Source: an uncultured Thermoanaerobaculia bacterium
GTDB taxonomy: Bacteria; Acidobacteriota; Thermoanaerobaculia; Multivoradales; Multivoraceae
Length of the DNA stretch: 64,000 bases
Assembly (NCBI GenBank): GCA_951812325.1
Contig: OX638294.1
Span: 434,001 to 498,000 of the forward strand
Direction of reading: 5' to 3'
Positions 10,101 through 17,696 of this stretch are shown here, piece by piece (the stretch's first letter is position 1; each line of letters starts with the position of its first letter). The notes beneath the pieces were generated by a model that saw only the letters and a list, made by a program, of their open reading frames with translations, ran no database searches and was not told the DNA's origin. The translations under genes were made by a program, and so were the position numbers.

Positions 10101-10658
10101 CAGGCGCCAACCGCCCTCGCCCGTGCTCATGTCGACCGCCGCGTACAGCGACACCGTCGTGAAGCCGGCGGTCTGGTAGACCCCGCCGGGAAGCGGGCCA
10201 TCAAGCGGCAGATCGTGCCTCAGCCCCGGGCCGGCCCAGGCCTGCGCCAGGCCGTCAGGATCGACCAGGACCAGGGTGCGGTCGTCCGCGCGACTGGCCC
10301 TGTCCAACTCCTCGAACACCCTCTGCCTGGCCGGCGCCGAGTCGGGCGGAACCATCCCGGTTCGGCGCACTCCCCCGGCGGCTCGCTCGGCATCGGCAAG
10401 CACGTCCAGAACCAGCTTCCGGTACGCCGCTTCCATCGCGGCCATCTGCCCGCGCGTGGGAATCGGCGGTTCGTCGCTGCGCGGCCACCACTCCACCGCC
10501 GACAGGATCGCAGCCAGGGCAAGCAGGCCGAAGATGACCCGCAACTCGGCAGTTTCCCGACCGCGCTCCGCCGCGGCGTCGCCGGGCGCCGTCGTTGCCG
10601 CCCTGCCCGACCGAGACCCGGCAGTTCCCCGACCGTGCTCCGCCGCGGCCGATGTCAT
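7116..10658 (-). CDS. NtrY-like sensor histidine kinase with a very large multi-membrane-span sensor part
   Basis: The 1180-residue protein has about seven hydrophobic segments, two long extracytoplasmic stretches (about residues 60-260 and 400-620), and a third before the last membrane helix. A HAMP-like region (RGFTRPLMRMIDGAGRIAGG) follows. The kinase core is at the C-terminus: H box LIAHEVKNPLTPIRL with the phospho-acceptor His near residue 954, N box RNLLENALGAS, then DRGRGVPDSDL and GTGLGLPIARRIVEEHGG. NtrY homologues sense nitrogen status or envelope conditions. No response regulator gene is adjacent. The start overlaps the cmk stop (ATGA). Its first 40 residues carry a duplicated AAAE-H/R-GR motif. 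Confidence 0.82.
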   Translation of the reverse strand: MTSAAAEHGRGTAGSRSGRAATTAPGDAAAERGRETAELRVIFGLLALAAILSAVEWWPRSDEPPIPTRGQMAAMEAAYRKLVLDVLADAERAAGGVRRTGMVPPDSAPARQRVFEELDRASRADDRTLVLVDPDGLAQAWAGPGLRHDLPLDGPLPGGVYQTAGFTTVSLYAAVDMSTGEGGWRLVVGSSFPTDALPIPTPFGLRRHGVRWSVRDHSAEPLAPALEAIGIRELAPPDGIPAPWLRLRFEPASERQRGLAGSLGLVAAGLGVALSLAGVFRRWSSRAPKRPGQAAAAAGLAGVGSAVGYGLYRWQLRATDATGAPADPGASFGGPIEHWVVLLAAWILLVGTALWAAGWSDGRDWTHLLLTATAAAAGVGLLAEVTHGPAVRALLSASVRGGPDAPDPGEVASLARETRSFVAATDLRELALGDPNELGDHQDLALELWRRSPLAASGMFSALAVMREDGVSSTFSYGLPVEGATGELKVGSDRPPRGDLPAWQQRRRASDEVAVVSAGQDWGAVRFWTEAFPRLDVWSDAASGAGAELELRLLRGGPGRSRSDSSLPGKALLAYVDGAGRPLVSRWQEDWLLPAPSEAVDPSQTLRVQTPAGAALAWFSPTSLEGLWVVALLPEQSVAESLWRIATVAARLVLAVSAAAFAVLVISLPTAKLRGSLLPDVRRYSVRLTAVLALIAIVPLTLLNGLLFRNLGARIQAEQEVAGRTALVSLEYVLTDFLLGLEPGFSMDAELDDELLAWLAEVVGHEVNLYWRGGVYASSKPDLFTAGLMPKRIPGNVYSRLALLGHPTASRVRTAGRGVSYLELYTPVSVGEQRPGESGLFVSVPLLAQQEAATRALAGLKRQAGVITTALVLLLVIVGARLARGFTRPLMRMIDGAGRIAGGSSSLGFEPQETELKTLAAAIDGMAARIALNRAREEEAQRLEAWAEMARLIAHEVKNPLTPIRLSTEHLRQVWRDAPERLDEIFERCTDNILVQVQELAHTAGEFSTYSRIPLAQPAPGNLAAAVREVVDGYRHPPPAGVDVVFRSAADAEAARIAFDRRLVQRAVRNLLENALGASEGDGDGEVRVTVARAGGDDALVVTVEDRGRGVPDSDLDRIFEPYFSTSSDGTGLGLPIARRIVEEHGGTIKASRRAGGGLSVRIVLPGDQAGGESPGGGSS
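10548..10648. repeat. 29-bp direct repeat pair, 72-bp period
   Basis: Bases 10548-10576 and 10620-10648 differ at only two positions and are exactly 72 bp apart. They lie inside the start of the histidine kinase gene and encode AAAEHGRGTAGSR and AAAERGRETAELR. The period equals that of the pair at 50-145. Confidence 0.7.
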
Positions 10659-11329
10659 GGGTCCGTCGCTACAACCGCCCCCCGCACCGAGCGGAGAATC
10701 CGGGCCGCGATCCGATCGGCCTCAGCGGTCGAGGTGTCGATCACCTCGTAGCTCGCATCGCGCCGCAGCGGCGAGGCGCTGCGCCGGCGGTCCCGCTCGT
10801 CCCTGGCCCGAATCTGCTGCCTGAGCCGCTCGCGAGCGTCGGCGTCCCGACCGCCCAACTGCCGCAGGCGTCGTTCCGTGCGAACTTCAAGCGGCGCGTC
10901 GAGAAAGAACTTGTGCCTCGTTTCGGGAAACACGACCGTGCCGATATCGCGGCCCTCGACCACCGCGCCTTCGCTGGCGGCGAACTCCCGCTGCCTTCCG
11001 ACCAGCCACGCTCGCACCCGGGGATGAACCGCAACCCTCGAAGTCGCCGCGTCGACCCGGGGGGTGCGAAGCAGCGGTCCGGGAGCGAAGCCGTCGAGAA
11101 CCACTTCCGCTTCCGCGTCCCGAGTGCGCAGCTCGAACCGGATCGCCCCGATCAACTCCTCGATGGCGGACTCCTCGCCCGGGTCCAGACCCTCCTCCAG
11201 CGCCTTCCACGCCACCGCGCGGTACATGGCGCCCGTGTCGAGATAGGGAACGCCGAGTTCCGCGGCAACCCGACGGGCCACTGTGCTCTTGCCGACGCCG
11301 GCCGGGCCGTCGATGGCGACCACGGTCAC
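10655..11329 (-). CDS. cmk: Cytidylate kinase
   Basis: The 224-residue protein phosphorylates CMP and dCMP. It has the P-loop GPAGVGKST (residues 8-16), the GVPYLDTGAMYRAVAW substrate region, EGRDIGTVVFP, and the arginine-rich lid RDERDRRRSASPLR. The length is typical. The start overlaps the stop of the upstream pseudouridine synthase gene, and the stop overlaps the start of the kinase gene. Confidence 0.95.
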   Translation of the reverse strand: MTVVAIDGPAGVGKSTVARRVAAELGVPYLDTGAMYRAVAWKALEEGLDPGEESAIEELIGAIRFELRTRDAEAEVVLDGFAPGPLLRTPRVDAATSRVAVHPRVRAWLVGRQREFAASEGAVVEGRDIGTVVFPETRHKFFLDAPLEVRTERRLRQLGGRDADARERLRQQIRARDERDRRRSASPLRRDASYEVIDTSTAEADRIAARILRSVRGAVVATDP

Positions 11330-12138
11330 CGTCGCCGCCGTCCCTTTCGGCGTCCACGGGGGCCCTCTCCCGGGGGCGGCCCCGAACCGGCCCGCAGCGC
11401 CGCCACTTCACCGGCCGAGAGTTCGCGCCAGCTCCCGGGCCGTAGCCCGGCATCCTCGAGACGGCCGATCGCCACCCGGCGCAATCGCTGCACCGGGTGA
11501 CCGACCCGGAAGAACATCTCGCGGATCTGCCGCGTCCTGCCTTCCCGCAGTTCCATCTCCCACCAGCTCGACGTGCGCGCGCTGCGGCCACCCCGGCGAG
11601 TTCGCACCTGGCGCGGCCTCACCGCCGCCGTTCGCCGGCCCGCGATGAACATGCCCCGCCCGAGACGCTCGATCGCCGCCCGGCCGGGAAAGCCCCGGAC
11701 CTTGACCAGATAGCGCTTGGAGCATCCGAAGCGGGGATGGGTCACGCGGTGGGCGAGATCGCCGTCATCGGTGAAGAGAAGCAGACCCTCGGTGCGGTAG
11801 TCCAGCCGTCCGACCGGCTTGAGCCGTCCGCGCCACCTCTCGGGGAGAAGGTCCATCACCGTGGGGCGCCCTTCCGGGTCACTGCGCGTCGTGACATGGC
11901 CGGTCGGCTTGTTGAGCAGAATGTAGAGCGGCGCGGCGGCCTGCACGATCGGCTCGCCGTCGACCCGCACCGTCTCCGTTCTCCTTCCCCGCTGCTCCAC
12001 ACGGTCGCCGAGCACCGCGACGCGGTCGCCGATCGTGACCCGCCCGGCCCGGATCAGCTCCTCCGCCGCCCGACGCGAGGCGATGCCGGCCCGCGAGAGG
12101 ATCTTCTGCAGCCGCTCCCCCCTGAGCCCCTCAGCCAT
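11326..12138 (-). CDS. rluB: RsuA/RluB-type rRNA pseudouridine synthase
   Basis: The 270-residue protein has an S4 domain (LQKILSRAGIASRRAAEELIRAGRV) and the RsuA-family catalytic motif VGRLDYRTEGLLLFTDDG, followed by LREGRTRQIREMF. The tail is arginine- and glycine-rich, common in RluB proteins and likely RNA-binding. The ATG at 12138 overlaps scpB by 8 bp. A longer frame upstream lacks conservation. The scpA-scpB-rluB order is very common and supports RluB over RsuA. Confidence 0.88.
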   Translation of the reverse strand: MAEGLRGERLQKILSRAGIASRRAAEELIRAGRVTIGDRVAVLGDRVEQRGRRTETVRVDGEPIVQAAAPLYILLNKPTGHVTTRSDPEGRPTVMDLLPERWRGRLKPVGRLDYRTEGLLLFTDDGDLAHRVTHPRFGCSKRYLVKVRGFPGRAAIERLGRGMFIAGRRTAAVRPRQVRTRRGGRSARTSSWWEMELREGRTRQIREMFFRVGHPVQRLRRVAIGRLEDAGLRPGSWRELSAGEVAALRAGSGPPPGEGPRGRRKGRRRR

Positions 12139-12748
12139 CGATCGGTTCCGTCGGCTCAAGCGCGATCGCGGTCTGCACCGACTCATCCTCGGCCGCAGCC
12201 AGGAACGTCTCTTCGAACTCCTCGAGCGGCGGCAGCTCCGAGAGCGAGCGCAGACCGAAGTGCAGCAGAAAGTCGCGTGTCGTGGCGTAGAGAAAGGGAC
12301 TCCCGACCACCTCCTTGCGACCGGAGATGCGGATCAACCGGCGCTCGAGCAGCGTCTTCAGGACGCCCGCCGAGTTCCTCCCCCGCAGCTCCTGGATCTC
12401 GGGGCTCGTGACCGGCTGGCGGTACGCGACGATCGCCAGCGTCTCCACCGCGGCCATGGACAGCCTGCCGCGCCCGGTCACCTCGAAGAATCTGCGCAGG
12501 TACGGGTGCAGGTCGGACCGGGTCACCAGGCGGTAGCCGCCCCCGGCCCGGTCCAGGACCACACCGCGACCGGGCGAGCCGCCGCCCGCGCCCGCCCGAT
12601 AGCGGTCGAGCACCGCTTCCAGCGCCTCTGCCGCGCGTTCCCGATCCTGCTCGGGGAACACGTCAAGCAGCTTCTCCTCCGGCTGGGGACCGGGGCTGGC
12701 GAACAGCAGCGCCTCGAACACCGCCTCCATCTCGGCCGCGTCGGTCAT
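12131..12748 (-). CDS. scpB: Segregation and condensation protein B
   Basis: The 205-residue protein carries paired winged-helix domains: MEAVFEALLFASPGPQPEEKL, LSMAAVETLAIVAYRQPVTSPEIQELRG, then RLIRISGRKEVVGSPFLYATT with FLLHFGL. ScpB binds ScpA and with SMC forms the chromosome-condensing complex. The ATG at 12748 overlaps the scpA stop. The acidic tail is typical. Confidence 0.93.
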   Translation of the reverse strand: MTDAAEMEAVFEALLFASPGPQPEEKLLDVFPEQDRERAAEALEAVLDRYRAGAGGGSPGRGVVLDRAGGGYRLVTRSDLHPYLRRFFEVTGRGRLSMAAVETLAIVAYRQPVTSPEIQELRGRNSAGVLKTLLERRLIRISGRKEVVGSPFLYATTRDFLLHFGLRSLSELPPLEEFEETFLAAAEDESVQTAIALEPTEPIDG

Positions 12749-13548
12749 CCCGGCAGTTCCTCGAGCAGGACCGGATCCAGCGCGCGCGTGGTGCGGAACA
12801 GGAACACCGAACCGGCGTCGGTCGCATGCAGGCGAACCAGATTGAGCCGGGCCATCTCGAGCACGGCCAGGAAACACGCGATCGCTTCCGCCCGGCTCGA
12901 CAGGGCGAACAGATCGTCCTTCAGGTCCAGCGACCGGCCACCCTCGAAGCGGCCCAGGAGGCGCTCGATCTGGTCCCGGACGCCGAACGTCTCACCCTGG
13001 TAGATCAACGGACTGGGGTGTTCCTCGTCGTAGCGGGTGAGCACTCCCCGCAACACCTGGAGCAGGTCGAACAGCGACAGATCGCCCATGTCGAAGTCCT
13101 CCTCCCCGCCATCTCCGAACGTTTCCGCGGCGCCGCGGATCCACAGCCCGTGGCGCAGGTCGTCGACCTCGGCCAGCGTCTGGGCGGCCTCCTTGAGCCG
13201 CTGGAACTCCAGCAGCCGTTCGATCAGTTCACGGCGCGGATCTTCCGGCTCCTCGCCGGGCACGGGCTCGGGCTGCGGCAGCAACACCCTGGCCTTGAGT
13301 TGAATCAGGAGGGCCGCCTCGTAGATGTACTCGGCGGCGATGTCGAGGTCGAGACCGTCCATCAGGCCGAGGTACTCATGGAACTGATCGCAGATCATGG
13401 CGACCGGGATATCCGTGATCTCGATCTCGTTGATTCGCACCAGGTGAAGCAACAGATCGAGTGGACCCTCGAACTGCGGCAACTCGACCCGCCAGGAGGC
13501 CGGCAGCAGACTGGTTGCCGCCCGGGCGCTGGCCGGTCCTGTACTCAT
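12745..13548 (-). CDS. scpA: Segregation and condensation protein A
   Basis: The 267-residue kleisin has the diagnostic N-terminus FEGPLDLLLHLVRINEIEI, the helix AAEYIYEAALLIQLKARVLLP, and the C-terminal winged helix (LFALSSRAEAIACFLAVLEMARLNLVRL). It bridges the SMC heads together with ScpB. The ATG at 13548 overlaps the stop of the short ORF at 13545-13721. The upstream extension in the same frame is not conserved. Confidence 0.93.
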   Translation of the reverse strand: MSTGPASARAATSLLPASWRVELPQFEGPLDLLLHLVRINEIEITDIPVAMICDQFHEYLGLMDGLDLDIAAEYIYEAALLIQLKARVLLPQPEPVPGEEPEDPRRELIERLLEFQRLKEAAQTLAEVDDLRHGLWIRGAAETFGDGGEEDFDMGDLSLFDLLQVLRGVLTRYDEEHPSPLIYQGETFGVRDQIERLLGRFEGGRSLDLKDDLFALSSRAEAIACFLAVLEMARLNLVRLHATDAGSVFLFRTTRALDPVLLEELPG

Positions 13549-13721
13549 CTGCGCGGATTCTTCCACACCGGCGACGCCGATCCGGCCGTTCCCTCCAGCA
13601 CCTCCAGCCACTGTTGCGCGGCGTGCCCCGACGCAGGCCCCAGGCCAGCTGCAGCACCTGTTCGCCGGCGCCCGAGAGATCGCGGGGGGGGCATGACGTT
13701 GGCAACCAGGAGAACCTTCAC
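13545..13721 (-). pseudogene. Short ORF, probable frameshifted N-terminal remnant of a glycosyltransferase
   Basis: A 58-codon ORF fills the gap between recG and scpA exactly: its GTG overlaps the recG stop and its TGA overlaps the scpA start. It begins VKVLLVANVMPP, like the first strand of GT-B (GT4) glycosyltransferases. It then meets a run of eight G/C pairs at 13684-13691. One frame away the sequence reads RDLSGAGEQVLQLAWGLRR, which is how the next GT4 segment looks. Further on, the original frame gives SGHAAQQWLEVLEG. At least two frame changes are needed to join these pieces, and nothing of the catalytic domain remains. It may still be translated to couple recG and scpA. Confidence 0.45.
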
Positions 13722-15871
13722 GGCGCCACGGTCTCCTGGGACGAGAGAGGCTCCTGGGACGAGAGGGCGATCCCGGGAATCCGGCGCTCCAACTGGCGCC
13801 GCAGCGTTTCGTTCCCGGGCGCCGCGAGCCGGTCCAGAAGCACCGAGGCGTCGGTACGAGCCGCCACGAGCCACTTCCAGTCCCGGGCCGGGTCGCCGAA
13901 GCGGAACTGCGGCAGACCGGCCTGGCGCGTGCCGAGCACCTCGCCCGGCCCCCGCTGCCGCAGGTCCTCCTCGGCGATCCGGAAGCCGTCGTTCGATTCC
14001 TCGAAAACGGCCAGCCGTCGCTCGGCGTCGGCCGAAGACCCGCCCGAGACCGCGATGCAGATGGACTCCCCGAGGGCTCGATTTGTTCCGCGGCCGATGC
14101 GCCCCCGAAGTTGATGAAGCTGGGCCAGCCCGAAGCGCTCGGCGCCGAGGATCACCATCGCGGTCGCCTCGGGTACATCGACGCCGACCTCGATCACGGT
14201 CGTCGCCAGCAGCACCTCGATCGAACCGTCGGCGAAGCGACTCATCGTCCCGTCGCGCTCGTCGCGCCCCACACGACCGTGGACGACGCCGCACGGCGCT
14301 CCAAGCGCATCGGCCCACCAGGAAGCCGACTCCTCGAGCGACGGCAACGCGGCTGCGCTCCCCTCCCCGGCGTCGATCAGGGGAAACACGACGTATGCCC
14401 GGCCACCGCGACGAAGCCGCTCGCGCACGAGCTCCACAGCCTGATCCCGCTGGTCCGCGCTGATCACCCGGGTCTCGACCGGACTGCGGCCAGGCGGCAT
14501 CTCGTCCAGAATCGACACGTCGAGGTCACCGTACACGGTCAGCGCCAACGACCTGGGAATCGGCGTCGCGGTCATCACCAGAAGGTCCGGTCGCAGCCCC
14601 TTCTCCGCCAGGGACTGCCGCTGGGCGACACCGAAGCGATGCTGCTCGTCGATCACGGCCAGTCCCAGGCGCGCAAAGCGGGTTCGTTCCTGGATCAACG
14701 CGTGCGTGCCGACCGTCAGGTCGACCCGGCCGGCGGCGATGCGCTCCCTCACCGCCGCGCGCCCGTCGCTGGCGATGTGCTGGCTGGAGGTCACCAGGGC
14801 CAGTGTGAGATGCGACCCCAGCAACCGCGCCAGGGAAGTGAAGTGCTGTTCCGCGAGCAGCTCCGTCGGCGCCATCAGGGCCGACTGCAGGCCGCTTCGC
14901 GCCGCGACCAGGCAGGCGAGGGCGGCAATCACCGTCTTGCCGCTGCCGACATCCCCCTGCACCAGGCGCAGCATCGGCCGCGGGCCGGACAGGTCCCCGA
15001 CGATCTCCTGGAGCACGCGTTCCTGGGCCCCGGTCAACTGGAACGGCAGCAGACCCCGCGCCTCGCGCCGCACCGCATCGCAGATCCGGTAGCCGTGCGG
15101 CTTCCCCTGCCGCCGGCGGCGCCTGCGGACGGCGGCGAGCTGCAACTGCTGGAGCAGGAACTCCCCGTACGCGAGGCGCGCGTGGGCCGGACTCCGCCGC
15201 TCGTTCAGTTCGCCAACCGATGCCTCCGGTGAAGGTCGATGGACCTCGGTCAGGGCTTCCGCCAGGCTCGGCAGGCCGTGCCGGGCCCGTTCTTCCTCGG
15301 GCAACCACTCGTCGATCCAGTTGGAACCGCGGGCCTCCGTCATGTCGCTCACGACCCCGCCCGCCAGCCGCTCCACCCGCGACGGCGGCACGTCTCCGAT
15401 GCGCCCGTACACCGGCCGTACGGCGCCCCTGGGCGTTTCCTCGCCCACCCGCTCGACGGTCGGGTTCGCCAGTTCCCAGGCGCCGTCGCCGCCCCGGCGC
15501 CGGGGCACGCCGTGGAGCAGGTAGGAGGCGCCCTCCTCCAGTTGATTCAGCAGATAGGGCCGGTTGAACCAGACCACGCCGGCCCGGTTCTCGCCGTCGT
15601 CCGCGATGGCCTGCACGCGCGAGAACCGGCCGCGGCCGAACACCCGCCGCGGCTTCTCAAGGCGCACGACGACGGTCAACGCGCCAGGCGCGGTTTCGGG
15701 CGACGGCTCCTCCTCCGGCCCCGGCAACCGCCCGAGCGTGCGCCGGTCCTCGTAGCGGATCGGCAGGTGGGCCAGGAGGTCCCTTATTCGCCGGCAACCC
15801 GCGTCCGCCAGTTTGCCGCCCAGCACGGGGCCAACACCGCGCGCACTGGTGATCGGGTCGCCCGCTTCCAT
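13718..15871 (-). CDS. recG: ATP-dependent DNA helicase RecG
   Basis: The 717-residue helicase has the N-terminal wedge/OB region (SARGVGPVLGGKLADAGCRRI, LLHGVPRRR) and a superfamily 2 motor: motif I GDVGSGKT, motif II VIDEQHRFGV, motif III TATPIP, and IEVGVDVPEA with QLHQLRGRIGRG near the end. RecG remodels stalled forks and branched DNA. It is first in the minus-strand run that continues through the NtrY-like gene. The upstream 15872-16072 gap presumably holds the promoter. Confidence 0.95.
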   Translation of the reverse strand: MEAGDPITSARGVGPVLGGKLADAGCRRIRDLLAHLPIRYEDRRTLGRLPGPEEEPSPETAPGALTVVVRLEKPRRVFGRGRFSRVQAIADDGENRAGVVWFNRPYLLNQLEEGASYLLHGVPRRRGGDGAWELANPTVERVGEETPRGAVRPVYGRIGDVPPSRVERLAGGVVSDMTEARGSNWIDEWLPEEERARHGLPSLAEALTEVHRPSPEASVGELNERRSPAHARLAYGEFLLQQLQLAAVRRRRRRQGKPHGYRICDAVRREARGLLPFQLTGAQERVLQEIVGDLSGPRPMLRLVQGDVGSGKTVIAALACLVAARSGLQSALMAPTELLAEQHFTSLARLLGSHLTLALVTSSQHIASDGRAAVRERIAAGRVDLTVGTHALIQERTRFARLGLAVIDEQHRFGVAQRQSLAEKGLRPDLLVMTATPIPRSLALTVYGDLDVSILDEMPPGRSPVETRVISADQRDQAVELVRERLRRGGRAYVVFPLIDAGEGSAAALPSLEESASWWADALGAPCGVVHGRVGRDERDGTMSRFADGSIEVLLATTVIEVGVDVPEATAMVILGAERFGLAQLHQLRGRIGRGTNRALGESICIAVSGGSSADAERRLAVFEESNDGFRIAEEDLRQRGPGEVLGTRQAGLPQFRFGDPARDWKWLVAARTDASVLLDRLAAPGNETLRRQLERRIPGIALSSQEPLSSQETVAP

Positions 15872-16072
15872 TGCTGCGCCGGATGCTATGCGCCGGGCAA
15901 AAGCCGGGACTCCCGCATATCACCGTGACCAGCCCGAAGACGAAGAAGCAGGTGCCCACCAATTTGCAAGTGGGTGTATCGGCCGCGAATCGGCCGCGAG
16001 TGCTGTTGGGCGTCGGAGGATTTTCGGGAGTCCCATCAAGCGGTGAGGCTAGCCGTTGGCCGTGTGCCGTCC

Positions 16073-17005
16073 TCAGCCGATCACTTCAAGCATCCCCGAC
16101 TTAGGATCGAGCCGGACCGGCGCTCCCAGGGGCAACGTGTGATTGGGCGCCTGGTGGCCCGCCGGCAACCCGACCAGGAGCGACACATCCAGCGCCTCGG
16201 CAAAGTCGATCAAGCTGTCGCGCGCGTCGCAGTTGGTGAAGTGGCCGGCGACCACGGCCCGCACACCCGCGATGTGACGGGAAGTCCGGAGCTGGGTCAA
16301 CAGGCGGTCGATCCGGTACTCGGGCTCGTCGACGTCCTCCAGCAAGAGGACGGAGTCCCGAAGATCGGGAAGGAAACCCGTTCCGGTCGTCGCTGCCAGC
16401 ATCGTCAGACAGCCACCGAGCAGACGCCCCTCCACCACCTCGGGTCGGCCGGCCGACACCCCGACGACCGGCGCCAACTGCCAGGCCGGGCCCGGGTTCC
16501 CGGCCAGCGCCTCAAGAAAGGACGTCCGCTCCTCCGAACGCAGCCCGCGGGCGAAGTCAACCACCATCGGGCCGTGGTAGGCCACCGTACCGGTGCGAGA
16601 CACGAGGCCCAGGAGCAAGGGCGTCAGGTCGGAGTAGCCCACGCAGGGCCGCGGACGGGAGGCAAGCAACGGCCAGTCGATCTTCCCCAGCAGCCTGGTC
16701 ACGCCGTATCCGCCCCGGGCGAAGAGGATGCCCGCGACCCTGCGGTCCGCCGCCAGTTGGTGGAACGCAGCCAGGCGCTGACGGTCCGAGCCCGCGAAGA
16801 GCGACCTTCCTTCGCGGATGGCCCCGGCCCGCAGGTTGGACGCCAGCACCACCTCGAAGCCGAGGTCTTCGAGCGCCTGCACCCCGCCAGAAAGGCGCTC
16901 CGCGTCGATCGGGCCGGAGAGCGCCGCGATGCCGATCCGGTCGCCGGGCCGCACGGCAGGCGGACGCGCCGCGCCACGCTGCGTTCCTCTGCTACGAAGG
17001 GTCAA
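16073..17005 (-). CDS. LD-carboxypeptidase (peptidase family S66)
   Basis: The protein of up to 310 residues recycles murein by removing the terminal D-alanine from L,D-linked tetrapeptides. It has the S66 motifs: RPGDRIGIAALSGPID, FARGGYG, the nucleophile serine in VGYSDLT, and the late LPAGHQAPNHTLPLGA segment holding the histidine. VLLLEDVDEPEYRIDRLL is also typical. The start is unclear: the frame opens with TTG at 17005, almost touching the RNase P RNA gene, and a GTG at 16954 lies nearer the conserved start. No signal peptide is seen, fitting a cytoplasmic recycling enzyme. Confidence 0.88.
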   Translation of the reverse strand: MTLRSRGTQRGAARPPAVRPGDRIGIAALSGPIDAERLSGGVQALEDLGFEVVLASNLRAGAIREGRSLFAGSDRQRLAAFHQLAADRRVAGILFARGGYGVTRLLGKIDWPLLASRPRPCVGYSDLTPLLLGLVSRTGTVAYHGPMVVDFARGLRSEERTSFLEALAGNPGPAWQLAPVVGVSAGRPEVVEGRLLGGCLTMLAATTGTGFLPDLRDSVLLLEDVDEPEYRIDRLLTQLRTSRHIAGVRAVVAGHFTNCDARDSLIDFAEALDVSLLVGLPAGHQAPNHTLPLGAPVRLDPKSGMLEVIG

Positions 17006-17007
17006 GT

Positions 17008-17423
17008 GCCGGAGGACCTCGTAAGCCGGATTCTGTTCGTCCCGTCACCGTCAGGCGAAAGGAGGCGGCCATTCATCTTTGCGACCTACCCGGAGAGCGT
17101 CCCGGACTGCGAACGGTCCGGCATCGGGACGGACAGCCCGAACCGCACTCCCTATTTGGTCTTGCTCCACATGGGGTTTGCCATCGCCTCGCACCGTCGC
17201 CGGCCGAGCGGTGCGCTCTTACCGCACCGTTTCACCCTTGCCGGCGCTGCGGCCCTGAAGCCCTGGGTGGGCGCCGGAACCACTGCGCCGGCGGTCTGCT
17301 CTCTGTTGCACTTTCCGTCGCGTCACCACGCCTTGCCGTTAGCAAGCATGCCGTCCGTTGGAGTCCGGACTTTCCTCCCCCGGCGGGCAAGCCGCCGGGA
17401 GCGACCGCATCCGGTCCTCCGGC
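17008..17423 (-). ncRNA. rnpB: RNase P RNA, bacterial class A
   Basis: The minus strand carries the hallmark segments of the catalytic RNA of RNase P. GAGGAAAGTCCGGACTCC (complement of 17360-17377) follows the 5' helix. The GCATGCTTGCTAACGGCAAG region, GGTAAGAGCGCACCG, and the 3' segment AGAATCCGGCTTACGAG follow. The termini GCCGGAGGAC and GTCCTCCGGC pair as helix P1, which sets the ends to within a few bases. It matures tRNA 5' ends, including the two tRNAs in this window. Confidence 0.93.
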
Positions 17424-17696
17424 AGGCAGGAGACTAGCAGCCTTGATGCGACTAACTCCAGAGCCTGGTTTCATACGAAGATGAGTCTGAGCGCGGGTTG
17501 GGGTGGAGGATGATCAACCACCGGGTCGCCGCGCTACCGTTGGTCCTGGTGCCGATTTCCGCTTTGCTCCGATCAGCAACCGGAAAACCGCCCCGAACCA
17601 CGTGCCCGGTGTGGGGTCCTCGCACCCGGAGAACGCAACGGCGAACATGCCGTTCTCGGCGATTGCGCCGTCAGGTGGCTCGAGGCATCCCTCGGG

